The notes: generated by a model from the sequence alone, not told the origin. DNA of 64,000 bases from Pseudomonas sp. MYb185 (GCF_002979975.1 NZ_PCQD01000003.1:186001-250000); one strand, 5' to 3'; shown: positions 9,982 through 18,846, numbered from the stretch's first letter. Translations and numbers: made by a program.

Positions 9982-11352
9982 TCAACTGATGACCCGGTAG
10001 CACGGCTGGTAGGCGGTGCCGTTGGGCAGCTTCATGCGCTGCTGGTCAACGAAGGACTGCAGCAGCGCGCCCAAAGGTTGCATGATTTCCGGATCGCCAT
10101 GGATTTCATAGGGACCGTACTGCTCGATCCGCCGGATGCCGTGGTCCTTGACGTTGCCAGCCACGATCCCGGAAAACGCGCGGCGCAGGTTGGCGGCCAG
10201 CTCATGCGGCGGGGTAGTGCGCCGCAATTGCAGCGCGGCCATGTTTTCATGGGTCGGATCGAAGGGATGCTGGAAGCCTTCCTCGATCTGCAGCAGCCAG
10301 TTGAAGTGGAAGGCGTCGTTGCGCTCGCGGCGGAAGTGTTCCACCTCGGCCAGCCCCTGCTTCATCTTGCGTGCCACCAGTGCCGGGTTCTCGATGATGA
10401 TCTCATAGCGCGCCTGGGCCTGTGGACCGAGGGTGGCACCGACGAACTCGTGCAGCTGTTGCAGGTAGGCGGTCGCGCTCTCGGGGCCGGCCAGGATCAG
10501 CGGGAACGGCAGTTCGGCATTGTCCGGATGCAGCAGGATACCCAGCAGATAGAGAAACTCCTCGGCGGTACCCACCCCGCCGGGGAAGATGATGATGCCA
10601 TGCCCCACGCGAATGAATGCTTCCAGCCGTTTTTCGATATCCGGCAGGATGACCAGTTCATTGACGATCGGGTTCGGCGCCTCGGCGGCGATGATCCCCG
10701 GCTCGGTCAGCCCCAGATACCGGCCATCGAGTACCCGCTGCTTGGCGTGGGCGATGGTCGCGCCCTTCATCGGCCCCTTCATCACCCCCGGCCCGCAGCC
10801 GGTACAGATGTTCAGGTTGCGCAGGCCCAGCTCATGGCCGACCTTCTTGCTGTACTTGTATTCCTCGGAATCGATCGAGTGGCCACCCCAGCACACCACC
10901 ATCTTCGGCTCGACACCGGGAGTCAGCGCCCGGGCATTGCGCAGCAGATGGAAGACGTAATCGGTGATGCCATTGGAACTGGCCAGATCCGCGCGCTTGT
11001 TGCGCAGCTCGCTTTCGGTATAGACGATGTCGCGCAGGGCGCTGAACAACATCTCCCGGGTACTGGAAATCATGTGTCCATCGACGAAGGCATCGGCCGG
11101 TGCATTGCGCAGCTCCAGGCTGACCCCGCGATCGAGCTGGTGGATATGCACCTCGAAATCGGCATAGGCCTCGAGGATGGTCTTGGCGTTGTCGACCCGC
11201 GCACCGGTATTGAGGATTGCCAGCGCGCACTGGCGGAACAGCTGATAGGTGCTCCCCGAGCCGACTTCACTCAACTTCTGGACTTCACGCTGGGACAGGA
11301 TCTCCAGACTGCCCCGGGGGGTGACGGAAACATTGACGACGTTTCTGGGCAT
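9982..11352 (-). CDS. ppnN: Nucleotide 5'-monophosphate nucleosidase PpnN (LOG-like family)
   Basis: 456 residues from the ATG at 11352, chosen because a GGAAGAG ribosome site precedes it and the length fits the family (about 454); a longer frame exists upstream. PpnN cleaves purine and pyrimidine monophosphates into base plus ribose 5-phosphate and is controlled by (p)ppGpp in E. coli. The TDP/LOG core is plain: VVCWGGHSI, CTGCGPGVMKGPMKGA, FPGGVGTAEE with the catalytic glutamates, and the C-terminal RRAFSGIVAGNVKDHG. The N-terminal and C-terminal extensions typical of PpnN, as opposed to short LOG proteins, are both present. It is divergent from the FlgO-like lipoprotein gene. Confidence 0.94.
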   Translation of the reverse strand: MPRNVVNVSVTPRGSLEILSQREVQKLSEVGSGSTYQLFRQCALAILNTGARVDNAKTILEAYADFEVHIHQLDRGVSLELRNAPADAFVDGHMISSTREMLFSALRDIVYTESELRNKRADLASSNGITDYVFHLLRNARALTPGVEPKMVVCWGGHSIDSEEYKYSKKVGHELGLRNLNICTGCGPGVMKGPMKGATIAHAKQRVLDGRYLGLTEPGIIAAEAPNPIVNELVILPDIEKRLEAFIRVGHGIIIFPGGVGTAEEFLYLLGILLHPDNAELPFPLILAGPESATAYLQQLHEFVGATLGPQAQARYEIIIENPALVARKMKQGLAEVEHFRRERNDAFHFNWLLQIEEGFQHPFDPTHENMAALQLRRTTPPHELAANLRRAFSGIVAGNVKDHGIRRIEQYGPYEIHGDPEIMQPLGALLQSFVDQQRMKLPNGTAYQPCYRVIS

Positions 11353-11584
11353 TATCTCTTCCAGGCTGAACAGGAAGCCCCATCTTACTCCATGGCTTCG
11401 CCATGAAAGCAAATCGCCTATTTATAAGCGGCGCTTGCGGCTGCTCAGGCGACAGAAGCGTTTGATCGTGCCAACGATGAACTGGCGATCATCTTCCTGA
11501 AGATTGTCCAGCATGGTCACCAGTACCGCCGATTCGCTTTGTGCGCCAGCGGGCTGAAGATCCTGCCGGTCAGGGGGGTAAGTG

Positions 11585-12130
11585 ATGAAGCCCGGAATCC
11601 TGGTATCACTGTTGCTATCCCTGAGCCTGCTGGCTGGCTGCGCCCCGACACAGAAGGGCCCCAGCTACGCCGACGCCCGCAACAATCCCTTCATTCCCGC
11701 CAACCACCAGGCCGCCGAGGCATTGCTGGGGCAGTTGAACGGCAAGCTCGGCGGCAGCAACATGCTGATCGCCACCCTGGTGAATATCGATGCGCTGGAG
11801 CGTTCTTCAACGCTTGGTCGCCTGGTGTCCGAGCAGGTGTCGGCGCGTTTCACCCAGGCTGATTACCACATGGTGGAGATGAAATTCGCCAACAGCGTAT
11901 ACGTGCTGCAGAACCAGGGTGAGATGATGTTGACCCGCGAGGTCCAGGAACTGGCCAGCCAGCATTCCGCTCAGGCGGTGATCGTTGGCACCTACGGTGA
12001 CAGCAAGGACTTCGTGTTCGTCAATCTCAAGGTGGTTCAACCGGGCACCAACGTGGTGCTGGCGGTGCACGACTATGCGCTGCCGCTGGATGACAACACC
12101 CGGGCCATGCTGCGCAACCGCAGATACTGA
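11585..12130 (+). CDS. FlgO-like outer-membrane lipoprotein
   Basis: 181 residues from the ATG at 11585, behind an AGGGGGG ribosome site; a GTG one codon earlier is possible. The N-terminus is a lipoprotein signal with lipobox LLAGC (Cys19). The mature part resembles the FlgO domain: an AAEALLGQL helix, then LIATLVNIDALERSSTLGRLVSEQVSARF, and a C-terminal beta-rich segment. FlgO domains occur in Vibrio flagellar outer-membrane proteins and in many stand-alone lipoproteins; no flagellar gene is near, so a flagellar role is not implied. It sits alone between ppnN and tag. Confidence 0.7.
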   Translation: MKPGILVSLLLSLSLLAGCAPTQKGPSYADARNNPFIPANHQAAEALLGQLNGKLGGSNMLIATLVNIDALERSSTLGRLVSEQVSARFTQADYHMVEMKFANSVYVLQNQGEMMLTREVQELASQHSAQAVIVGTYGDSKDFVFVNLKVVQPGTNVVLAVHDYALPLDDNTRAMLRNRRY

Positions 12131-12150
12131 TCCCGCCATTCCCTGTCCTG

Positions 12151-12180
12151 CGCCCCTCTCCCGCACAGCGGAGAGGGGCG
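12151..12180 (+). terminator. Hairpin after the FlgO-like gene
   Basis: An 11-bp perfect inverted repeat (CGCCCCTCTCC / GGAGAGGGGCG) with an 8-nt loop lies 20 bp past the stop codon. There is no clear U-tract after it, so termination strength is uncertain. Confidence 0.5.
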
Positions 12181-12277
12181 CCAGATCATGATTGCTGGCC
12201 CCCTCTTTGGTTTGGTATTCGAGCTATCTGAAGGTATAACATCAGGCAAACCCGTACCCCGAGGACCGAGGTAAAGC

Positions 12278-12892
12278 ATGTCACTCGATACGTCTGTCAT
12301 CCCTTCGCTGCCGCGCTGCCAGTGGTGTTCCAGCGACCCGATCTATCAGTCCTACCACGATCATGAATGGGGCGTACCGGAGTACGATGCCGGGCGACTG
12401 TTCGAGAAGCTGTTGCTCGATGGCTTTCAGGCGGGGTTGTCGTGGATCACTATCCTGAAGAAGCGTGAGCGCTATCGGCAGGTCTATCACGGCTTCGATG
12501 CCGGGTTCATGGCGGCGCAGACCGATGCCGATCTGCAGGCGCTGATGCAGGATCCCGGCATCATTCGCAATCGGCTGAAGGTGCACGCGGCGCGGCAGAA
12601 TGCCCGGGCCTGGCTGGCGCTGACCGAGCAGACCGACCCGGCCGCCTGGCTCTGGCAGTTCGTCGAAGGCCGGCCATTGATCAATCGCTTCGCCAGTCAT
12701 GCTGAGGTGCCGGCCATCACGCCCGAGGCCCAGGCCATGAGCAAGGCGCTGCGCAAGGTCGGCTTCAGTTTTGTCGGGCCGACGATCTGTTATGCATTCA
12801 TGCAGGCGACCGGCATGGTTATGGACCATACTCTGGCTTGTTTCCGCTACGCCGAACTGGCCGGCGGAACTGCTGCCGTCAAACAACAATAA
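12278..12892 (+). CDS. tag: DNA-3-methyladenine glycosylase I
   Basis: 204 residues. Removes 3-methyladenine from alkylated DNA. The family signature at the N-terminus is present: RCQWCSSDP, YHDHEWGVP, FEKLLLDGFQAGLSW, and the zinc ligands (two N-terminal cysteines plus C-terminal HTLACF). FVGPTICYAFMQATG is also typical. The ATG at 12278 has GAGG upstream. In PAO1 tag (PA0010) directly precedes the acyltransferase PA0011; here a TRAP transporter locus lies between them. Confidence 0.95.
   Translation: MSLDTSVIPSLPRCQWCSSDPIYQSYHDHEWGVPEYDAGRLFEKLLLDGFQAGLSWITILKKRERYRQVYHGFDAGFMAAQTDADLQALMQDPGIIRNRLKVHAARQNARAWLALTEQTDPAAWLWQFVEGRPLINRFASHAEVPAITPEAQAMSKALRKVGFSFVGPTICYAFMQATGMVMDHTLACFRYAELAGGTAAVKQQ
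12882..12892 (+). promoter_or_regulatory. Candidate Hfq/Crc A-rich (CA) motif before the TRAP binding-protein gene
   Basis: Two overlapping matches to AANAANAA (AACAACAA at 12882 and AACAATAA at 12885) lie just 5' of the ATGGAG ribosome-binding stretch of the TAXI gene and overlap the end of tag. In Pseudomonas such motifs near the start site are bound by Hfq with Crc for catabolite repression. Assignment is by motif only. Confidence 0.4.
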
Positions 12893-12907
12893 CGATGGAG
12901 AATATCC

Positions 12908-13861
12908 ATGCAACTGACCAAACGACTGGGCCTGCTGGCCGCCGCCGCGGCGCTGACCGCCACCACCGCTGTATTTGCTGCGCCGACCTACATCAACGTG
13001 CTCACTGGCGGCACCAGTGGGGTGTACTACCCGATCGGTGTCGCCATCTCGCAGCTGTATGGCCAGATCGACGGTGCCCGGCCCGCGGTGCAGGCGACCA
13101 AGGCCTCGGTGGAAAACCTCAATCTGTTGCAGGCCGGTCGCGGTGAGCTCGCCTTTGCCCTCGGCGATTCGGTCGCCGATGCCTGGGATGGTGTGGAAGA
13201 TGCTGGCTTCAAGGCGCCACTCACGCGGTTGCGGGCTATTGCCGGTACCTACAACAACTACATTCAGGTGGTGGCCAGCGCGGAATCCGGCATCAAGACC
13301 CTGGAGGATCTCAAGGGCAAGCGCATCTCCGTCGGCGCGCCCAAATCCGGCACCGAACTCAACGCCCGGGCGATCTTCGCCGCCGCCGGGCTGAGCTACA
13401 AGGACATGCGTCGGGTCGAGTTTCTGCCCTATGCCGAATCCGTCGAACTGATCAAGAACCGGCAGCTCGACGCCACCCTGCAGTCCTCCGGTCTGGGCAT
13501 GGCGGCGATTCGCGATCTGGCCAGCACCATGCCGGTAACCTTCGTGGCGATTCCCGAGGACGTGGTGCAGAAAATCGATAACCCGGCCTACCAGCCTGGG
13601 GTAATTCCGGCCGGCACCTATGACGGTCAGGACGAGGATGTGGCCACTGTCGGCATTAACAATATCCTGGTCAGCCATGAAAATGTCGATGAGGAGGTCG
13701 CCTACCAGATGACCAAGCTGATCTTCGATAACCTGGCTGCGCTGGGCAATGCCCATGCTGCGGCCAAGGCGATCAAGCTGGAGAGTGCGGCGCAGAATCT
13801 GCCGATCCCCCTGCATCCGGGCGCCGAGCGGTTTTACAAGGAAGCAGGCGTTCTGCAATAA
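12908..13861 (+). CDS. TAXI-family TRAP transporter solute-binding protein
   Basis: 317 residues with a signal peptide cut near VFA-APTY. It is the periplasmic receptor of a sodium-driven TRAP transporter. The mature start TYINVLTGGTSGVYYPIG is the TAXI family signature (TRAP-associated extracytoplasmic immunogenic). LEDLKGKRISVGAPKSGTELNARAI is the ligand-lobe hinge region typical of the family. Known or suspected substrates of TAXI proteins include dicarboxylates, glutamate and similar acids; the ligand here is not identifiable. The permease gene follows after 21 bp, so the two form one operon. Confidence 0.93.
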   Translation: MQLTKRLGLLAAAAALTATTAVFAAPTYINVLTGGTSGVYYPIGVAISQLYGQIDGARPAVQATKASVENLNLLQAGRGELAFALGDSVADAWDGVEDAGFKAPLTRLRAIAGTYNNYIQVVASAESGIKTLEDLKGKRISVGAPKSGTELNARAIFAAAGLSYKDMRRVEFLPYAESVELIKNRQLDATLQSSGLGMAAIRDLASTMPVTFVAIPEDVVQKIDNPAYQPGVIPAGTYDGQDEDVATVGINNILVSHENVDEEVAYQMTKLIFDNLAALGNAHAAAKAIKLESAAQNLPIPLHPGAERFYKEAGVLQ

Positions 13862-13882
13862 CCGGCGACAGGGGAGTAGCCC

Positions 13883-15904
13883 ATGAGTGAATATCAGGGG
13901 CTCCATGCGAGCCCCGCCGAATGGCCCAGAGCGCTGTTCTATGTGGCGCTGCTGTTTTCCTGTTACCAGATCATCACCGCTGCCTTTCATCCCGTGTCCA
14001 CCCAGGTGATGCGGGCCGGGCACGTGGGCTTTCTGTTGATGCTGGTCTACCTGAGTTATCCCCTGCGTGGTTCCGCACGGCCCTGGCAACCGCTGGCCTG
14101 GGTACTGGCGCTGGCGGGCATGGCGACCTTCTTCTACCAGTGGTATTTCGAGGCGGATCTGATCCAGCGCTCCGGCGATCTGACCAGCATGGACATGGTG
14201 GTCGGTCTGGTGCTGATCGTGCTGGTGTTCGAGGCGGCGCGGCGAGTGATGGGCATTGCTCTACCGATCATCTGCGGGTTGTTTCTGGCCTATGGAATGT
14301 TCGGCAATCATCTGCCCGGTGAGCTGGCGCACCGGGGGTACGGGCTGGATCAGCTGGTCAATCAACTGTCGTTCGGCACCGAGGGTTTGTACGGCACACC
14401 GACCTACGTCTCGGCCACCTATATCTTCCTGTTCATCCTATTCGGTTCGTTCCTGGAGCAGGCTGGCATGATCCGGCTGTTCACCGATTTCGCCATGGGC
14501 CTGTTCGGCCACCGGGCCGGTGGCCCGGCCAAGGTATCGGTGGTCTCGTCGGCATTGATGGGCACCATCACCGGCTCCGGGGTGGCCAACGTGGTAACCA
14601 CCGGCCAGTTCACCATTCCGCTGATGAAACGCTTCGGCTACAAACCGGCCTTTGCCGGCGGCGTCGAGGCCACGGCGAGCATGGGCAGCCAGATCATGCC
14701 ACCGGTGATGGGGGCGGTGGCCTTCATCATGGCCGAAACCATCAACGTGCCCTATGTCGAGGTGGCCAAGGCGGCGCTGCTACCGGCGCTGTTGTATTTT
14801 GGTTCGGTATTCTGGATGGTGCATCTGGAGGCCAAGCGCTCGAAGCTCGACGGGCTGCCGAAGGACGAATGCCCCAACGCCTGGGATGCGGTCAGGCAGC
14901 GCTGGTTCCTGCTGATCCCGCTGGCCATACTGGTCTGGCTGCTGTTCTCCGGACGTACACCCATGTTCGCCGGTACCGTGGGCCTGGCATTGACCGCCAT
15001 CGTCATTCTCGGCTCGGCGCTGATCCTGCGGCTGCCATCCACTGTGCTACGGGTGGTGTTCTGGGTTGCGCTGGGGATTCTCTGTGCCGGCTTCTTCCAG
15101 CTCGGCATAGGGGTGATCTTCGGCGTCATCGGTGTGCTGGTGGCGGCCTGCTGGTTCGTCAAGGGTGGGCGCGATACGCTGCGTATCTGCCTGCATGCGC
15201 TGGTAGAAGGCGCACGCCACGCGGTGCCGGTGGGTATCGCCTGCGCGCTGGTGGGGGTGATCATCGGCATCGTCTCGCTGACCGGGGTGGCCTCGACCTT
15301 TGCCGGCTACATCCTGGCCATCGGTCAGGACAGCCTGTTCCTGTCGCTGCTGCTGACCATGCTCACCTGTCTGGTACTGGGCATGGGTATTCCGACCATT
15401 CCCAACTACATCATCACCAGCTCCATCGCCGCGCCGGCGCTGCTGGATTTGGGCGTGCCGCTGATCGTCTCGCACATGTTCGTATTCTATTTCGGCATCA
15501 TGGCCGATCTCACCCCGCCGGTGGCCCTGGCCTGCTTTGCAGCGGCGCCGATCGCCCGGGAAAGCGGGCTGAAGATCAGCCTCTGGGCAGTGCGCATTGC
15601 GATAGCCGGCTTCGTTGTGCCTTTCATGGCGGTCTACAGTCCAGCGCTGATGATGCAGGGTGGGGATTGGCTGGCGGTGCTGTACATGCTGATCAAGGCG
15701 GCCTTCGCCATCGGCCTGTGGGGCATCGTCTTCACCGGTTACCTGATGCAACGCCTGCGCTGGTGGGAAGCGCCGCTCGGTTTTATCGCCGGCGCGCTGA
15801 TGATCCTGGCCATGCCGGTCACCGATGAGCTGGGCTTCGTCCTGGGTGTGCTCTTTCTCGCGCAGCACTGGTGGCGGGCACGGCGCGTACTGAGCCCGGC
15901 ATGA
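13883..15904 (+). CDS. TRAP transporter permease, fused small and large membrane subunits
   Basis: 673 residues with many membrane segments. The first part (about 1-130) corresponds to the small DctQ-like subunit and the rest to the large DctM-like channel subunit, the normal fused form of TAXI-type TRAP systems. Signature stretches are GTITGSGVANVVTTGQFTIPLMKRFGY, EATASMGSQIMPPVMGAVAFIMAE and GMGIPTIPNYIITSS, the helix hairpins that bind substrate and sodium. It acts at the inner membrane with the upstream binding protein. Its stop overlaps the start of the DUF1850 gene by 4 bp. Confidence 0.95.
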   Translation: MSEYQGLHASPAEWPRALFYVALLFSCYQIITAAFHPVSTQVMRAGHVGFLLMLVYLSYPLRGSARPWQPLAWVLALAGMATFFYQWYFEADLIQRSGDLTSMDMVVGLVLIVLVFEAARRVMGIALPIICGLFLAYGMFGNHLPGELAHRGYGLDQLVNQLSFGTEGLYGTPTYVSATYIFLFILFGSFLEQAGMIRLFTDFAMGLFGHRAGGPAKVSVVSSALMGTITGSGVANVVTTGQFTIPLMKRFGYKPAFAGGVEATASMGSQIMPPVMGAVAFIMAETINVPYVEVAKAALLPALLYFGSVFWMVHLEAKRSKLDGLPKDECPNAWDAVRQRWFLLIPLAILVWLLFSGRTPMFAGTVGLALTAIVILGSALILRLPSTVLRVVFWVALGILCAGFFQLGIGVIFGVIGVLVAACWFVKGGRDTLRICLHALVEGARHAVPVGIACALVGVIIGIVSLTGVASTFAGYILAIGQDSLFLSLLLTMLTCLVLGMGIPTIPNYIITSSIAAPALLDLGVPLIVSHMFVFYFGIMADLTPPVALACFAAAPIARESGLKISLWAVRIAIAGFVVPFMAVYSPALMMQGGDWLAVLYMLIKAAFAIGLWGIVFTGYLMQRLRWWEAPLGFIAGALMILAMPVTDELGFVLGVLFLAQHWWRARRVLSPA

Positions 15905-16299
15905 ACGCATTGTGCCTCGGTCTGGCCGGGGTGATCTGGGCGCAGCTGCCGCTGGCCGAGTTCACCCTGGCCTGGCAGCACAGCGTCGAGAAGATCCGCT
16001 GGGAGGAGGACTATCAGCTCAGCCCCACCGGCTTGCTGCTGCGCGAGGCGCGGGTACGCGGCAGCGGCGCTGGCATGGAGATTCCCGATGAGGCCGTGCT
16101 GCGCGATGGCAGTTGGCACTACCGACCGCAACTGCCGCCATTGCAGCCGCTGCGGCTGGGGCGCAGCAGTGCCGCGGCGGCGGGTGATTATCAGCTATGC
16201 AGCGACGCTGGCTGCCGGCCGCTGGCCGACTGGCTGGGACCGCCGAGCCCGCAGCGTCCGGTGGTGGAGCTATGGAGTTGTCAGCCGTCGGTGGGCTGA
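15901..16299 (+). CDS. DUF1850 protein, TRAP-associated accessory
   Basis: 132 residues from the ATG at 15901, which overlaps the permease stop by 4 bp. It matches DUF1850 in LAWQHSVEKIRWEEDY, REARVRGSGAGMEIPDEAV and DGSWHYRP. The N-terminal hydrophobic stretch (about 1-20) may be a signal or anchor; two cysteines lie near QLCSDAGCRP. DUF1850 genes often adjoin TAXI TRAP operons, so a role in assembly or substrate handling is inferred, but no function is established. Translational coupling here supports a fixed ratio to the permease. Confidence 0.8.
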   Translation: MNALCLGLAGVIWAQLPLAEFTLAWQHSVEKIRWEEDYQLSPTGLLLREARVRGSGAGMEIPDEAVLRDGSWHYRPQLPPLQPLRLGRSSAAAAGDYQLCSDAGCRPLADWLGPPSPQRPVVELWSCQPSVG

Positions 16300-16348
16300 T
16301 GCCCGTGCGCAGGCTACAATGGCCGTTTTTCAGGTTGGAGAGTGGTGA

Positions 16349-17236
16349 GTGGAAAGGCTCAAGGGCGCGATTGTGGTGGGGTTTCTCAGGTTGTTTGCAT
16401 TGTTGCCGTTCGGCATCGCGCAGCGCCTGGGCGCGGCTGTGGGCTGGCTGATGTGGAAGCTGCCGAACCGCTCGCGCGAGGTGGTGCGCATCAACTTCGA
16501 CCATTGTTTTCCCGAGCTGTCCGCTGCCGAGCGGGAGCAACTGCTCGGCGAGACCCTGGTCAATATCGGCCGCAGTTTCGCCGAAAGCGCCTGTGCCTGG
16601 ATGTGGAGCCCGCAGAAAACCGTGGGCCTGATCAAGGAAGTCGAGGGTGAACATCTGCTCGATGAGGCGCTGGCCGAGGGCAAGGGGCTGGTCGGCATCA
16701 CCAGCCACCTGGGCAACTGGGAAGTGCTCAACCATTGGTATTGCCTGAAATGCTCGCCTATCATCTTCTATCGACCACCCAAGCAGAAGGCGGTGGATGA
16801 ACTGTTGCAAAAACAGCGCACCCAGCTCGGTAACAAGGTCGCCGCTTCCACCCGCGAGGGCATCATCAGTGTGATGCGCGAGGTGCGCCGAGGCGGTGCC
16901 GTGGGCATCCCGGCGGACCCGGAGCCGGCGCTCAAGAGTGGTGTGTTCGTGCCTTTTTGCGGGGTGCAGGCGCTGACCAGCAAGTTCGTGCCCGGCCTGC
17001 TCAAGGGCGGTGCGGCCAACGGGGTGTTCCTGCACTGTGTGCGTCTGCCCGATCACAGCGGCTTCAAGGTCATCGTCGAGCGCGCGCCGCAGGCGCTGTA
17101 CAGTACCGATGAGACCGAGGCGGTGGCGGCAATGAGCGCGACCATCGAGAGCTACGTACGGCGTTGGCCCAGCCAGTACATGTGGAGCATGAAGCGTTTC
17201 AAGAAACGCCCCGCTGGCGAGAAGAAGTGGTACTGA
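16349..17236 (+). CDS. htrB1: Lipid A late acyltransferase (LpxL/HtrB family)
   Basis: 295 residues from a GTG at 16349. Inner-membrane enzyme that adds a secondary (hydroxy)laurate chain to lipid A. The catalytic H-X4-E motif is HLGNWE (His120, Glu125). IIFYRPPK, GIPADPEP and the C-terminal YPSQYMWSMKRFKKRP-type end (here WPSQYMWSMKRFKKRP) match the P. aeruginosa PA0011/HtrB1 branch. In PAO1 it lies between tag and a PilZ gene; the PilZ neighbour is kept here. Confidence 0.88.
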   Translation: MERLKGAIVVGFLRLFALLPFGIAQRLGAAVGWLMWKLPNRSREVVRINFDHCFPELSAAEREQLLGETLVNIGRSFAESACAWMWSPQKTVGLIKEVEGEHLLDEALAEGKGLVGITSHLGNWEVLNHWYCLKCSPIIFYRPPKQKAVDELLQKQRTQLGNKVAASTREGIISVMREVRRGGAVGIPADPEPALKSGVFVPFCGVQALTSKFVPGLLKGGAANGVFLHCVRLPDHSGFKVIVERAPQALYSTDETEAVAAMSATIESYVRRWPSQYMWSMKRFKKRPAGEKKWY

Positions 17237-17262
17237 ACCAGTACTGAAAAGGAGCGCAGCCC

Positions 17263-17526
17263 ATGAGCAACAAGCGCCAGTATCCAAGGACGATGATGAA
17301 GTGCCGAATCCGTATCCGTCATGCGGATCTGGGTGACGTGTATGGCCAGACCCGTGACCTGTCCGATGGCGGCGTGTTCGTCGAGAATCCGCAACTGGCC
17401 GACCTGCCGCCAGGCACGGAGGTCAGTGGCCAGGTGCAGGACATGCCATTCGAAGCCCCGGTGCTGCGTATGGTGGTCCAGCGGGTCATTCCAGGCGAGG
17501 GGGCCGGGCTGGCTTTTCTCGACTAG
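17263..17526 (+). CDS. PilZ-domain c-di-GMP-binding protein
   Basis: 87 residues, a stand-alone PilZ domain. The two ligand motifs are intact: RxxxR (Arg4-Arg8, in KRQYPR) and DxSxxG (DLSDGG, about 36-41), so c-di-GMP binding is expected. A strong AAAGGAG ribosome site precedes the ATG at 17263, and it follows the acyltransferase by 26 bp. It corresponds by position to PA0012 of PAO1. Its target is unknown; proximity to a lipid A enzyme hints at envelope regulation. Confidence 0.88.
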   Translation: MSNKRQYPRTMMKCRIRIRHADLGDVYGQTRDLSDGGVFVENPQLADLPPGTEVSGQVQDMPFEAPVLRMVVQRVIPGEGAGLAFLD

Positions 17527-17573
17527 GCTTCTGGGATCGGTGCTGCGTCGACTCACCCCACAGGAACGATCCA

Positions 17574-18827
17574 ATGACCAGATCCGCCACCCCTGCGCGC
17601 CCGCTGGCGCTGCCGGTACTGTTCAGTGCCAGCCTGTTCGGCCTGCCGCTGTGTGTCCAGGCCGATGGCTTCATCGAGGATGCGCAGGCCAGCCTCCACC
17701 TGCGCAACTTCTACCTGCACCGGGACTTCGCCAATTCGGCCCATCCACAGAGCAAGGCCGAGGAATGGACCCAGAGCTTCATCCTCGATGCCCGCTCCGG
17801 TTATACCCGTGGCACGCTGGGCTTGGGAGTGGACGTGCTGGGACTGTATTCACGGAAGCTCGACGGCGGTCGCGGCACCACCAACACCAGTCTGCTGCCA
17901 GTGCATGATGGTGGGCATCCAGCGGATGACTTCGGCCGCCTGGGCGTGGCCGGCAAGGCGCGGCTCTCGCGCACCGAACTCAAGGCCGGCGAGTGGGTAC
18001 CGGTGCTGCCGATCCTGCGCTCCGACGATGGCCGCTCGTTACCCCAGAGCTTCCAGGGCGCCCAGCTGACCTCCGAACAGATCGATGACCTGACGCTGTA
18101 CGCCGGACAGTTTCGGGGCAACAGCCCGCGCAACGATGGCAGCATGGAAGACCTGATGTACGGCGGTGCCACCTCGGACCGTTTCAATTTCGCCGGCGGC
18201 GAGTACCGCTTCAATGCCGAGCGCAGTCTGGTCGGCCTATGGCATGCTCAGCTCAAGGATATCTACCGCCAGCAATACCTGCAGCTGCGCCACAGCCAGC
18301 CGCTCGGTGAGTGGCTGCTGACGGCCAACCTGGGGTATTTCCGCGGCAGCGAGGACGGTAGCGAGAAGGCCGGCAAGCTGGACAACCGCACCTGGTCGGC
18401 GTTGCTGTCGGCCAGTCGCAGCGGCCATACCCTGTATCTGGGATTGCAGAAGGTCAGCGGTGACAGCGACTGGATGCGGGTCAACGGCACCAGTGGTGGC
18501 ACCCTGGCCAATGACAGCTATAACGCCAGTTTCGACCATGCCGGTGAACGTTCCTGGCAGCTGCGCTATGACTATGACTTCGTTGCGACCGGGGTGCCTG
18601 GCCTGAGCTTCATGAGCCGCTACATCAGCGGTGACCAGGTGGATACCGCGACCATCAGCGATGGCAATGAGTGGGTGCGTGAATCGGAACTGGCGTATAC
18701 CGTGCAGAGCGGCATGTTTCGCAACCTGTCGCTGCGCTGGCGCAATTCCAGCATCCGCAGCGACTTCAGTACCAGCGAGTTCGACGAAAACCGGGTGATC
18801 CTCAATTACACCCTGTCGTTGCTCTGA
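17574..18827 (+). CDS. OprD-family outer-membrane porin
   Basis: 417 residues. Signal peptide (about 1-25, ending VQADG) followed by GFIEDAQASLHLRNFYLHRDF, the typical OprD start, and an 18-strand barrel pattern. Typical features include WTQSFILDARSGYTRGTLGLGVDVLGLYSRKL, RSWQLRYDYDF, PGLSFMSRYISG and the C-terminal strand NRVILNYTLSLL. OprD porins take up basic amino acids (OccD) or carboxylates (OccK). The TRAP locus 1.3 kb upstream suggests a carboxylate, but the substrate is not readable. It ends 19 bp from the convergent trkH. Confidence 0.92.
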   Translation: MTRSATPARPLALPVLFSASLFGLPLCVQADGFIEDAQASLHLRNFYLHRDFANSAHPQSKAEEWTQSFILDARSGYTRGTLGLGVDVLGLYSRKLDGGRGTTNTSLLPVHDGGHPADDFGRLGVAGKARLSRTELKAGEWVPVLPILRSDDGRSLPQSFQGAQLTSEQIDDLTLYAGQFRGNSPRNDGSMEDLMYGGATSDRFNFAGGEYRFNAERSLVGLWHAQLKDIYRQQYLQLRHSQPLGEWLLTANLGYFRGSEDGSEKAGKLDNRTWSALLSASRSGHTLYLGLQKVSGDSDWMRVNGTSGGTLANDSYNASFDHAGERSWQLRYDYDFVATGVPGLSFMSRYISGDQVDTATISDGNEWVRESELAYTVQSGMFRNLSLRWRNSSIRSDFSTSEFDENRVILNYTLSLL

Positions 18828-18846
18828 TACGGCGGCCAGGCGCTGC

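Noticed and set aside
9835-11406. Plus-strand open frame of 523 codons opposite ppnN
   Set aside because: Antisense shadow; composition of reversed coding sequence.
12151-12180. Hairpin as a REP/BIME-type repeat
   Set aside because: No second copy was noticed elsewhere in the window; other hairpins have different sequences.
12281-14089. Minus-strand open frame of 602 codons opposite tag and the TRAP genes
   Set aside because: Covered by three well-supported plus-strand genes; no domain or ribosome site.
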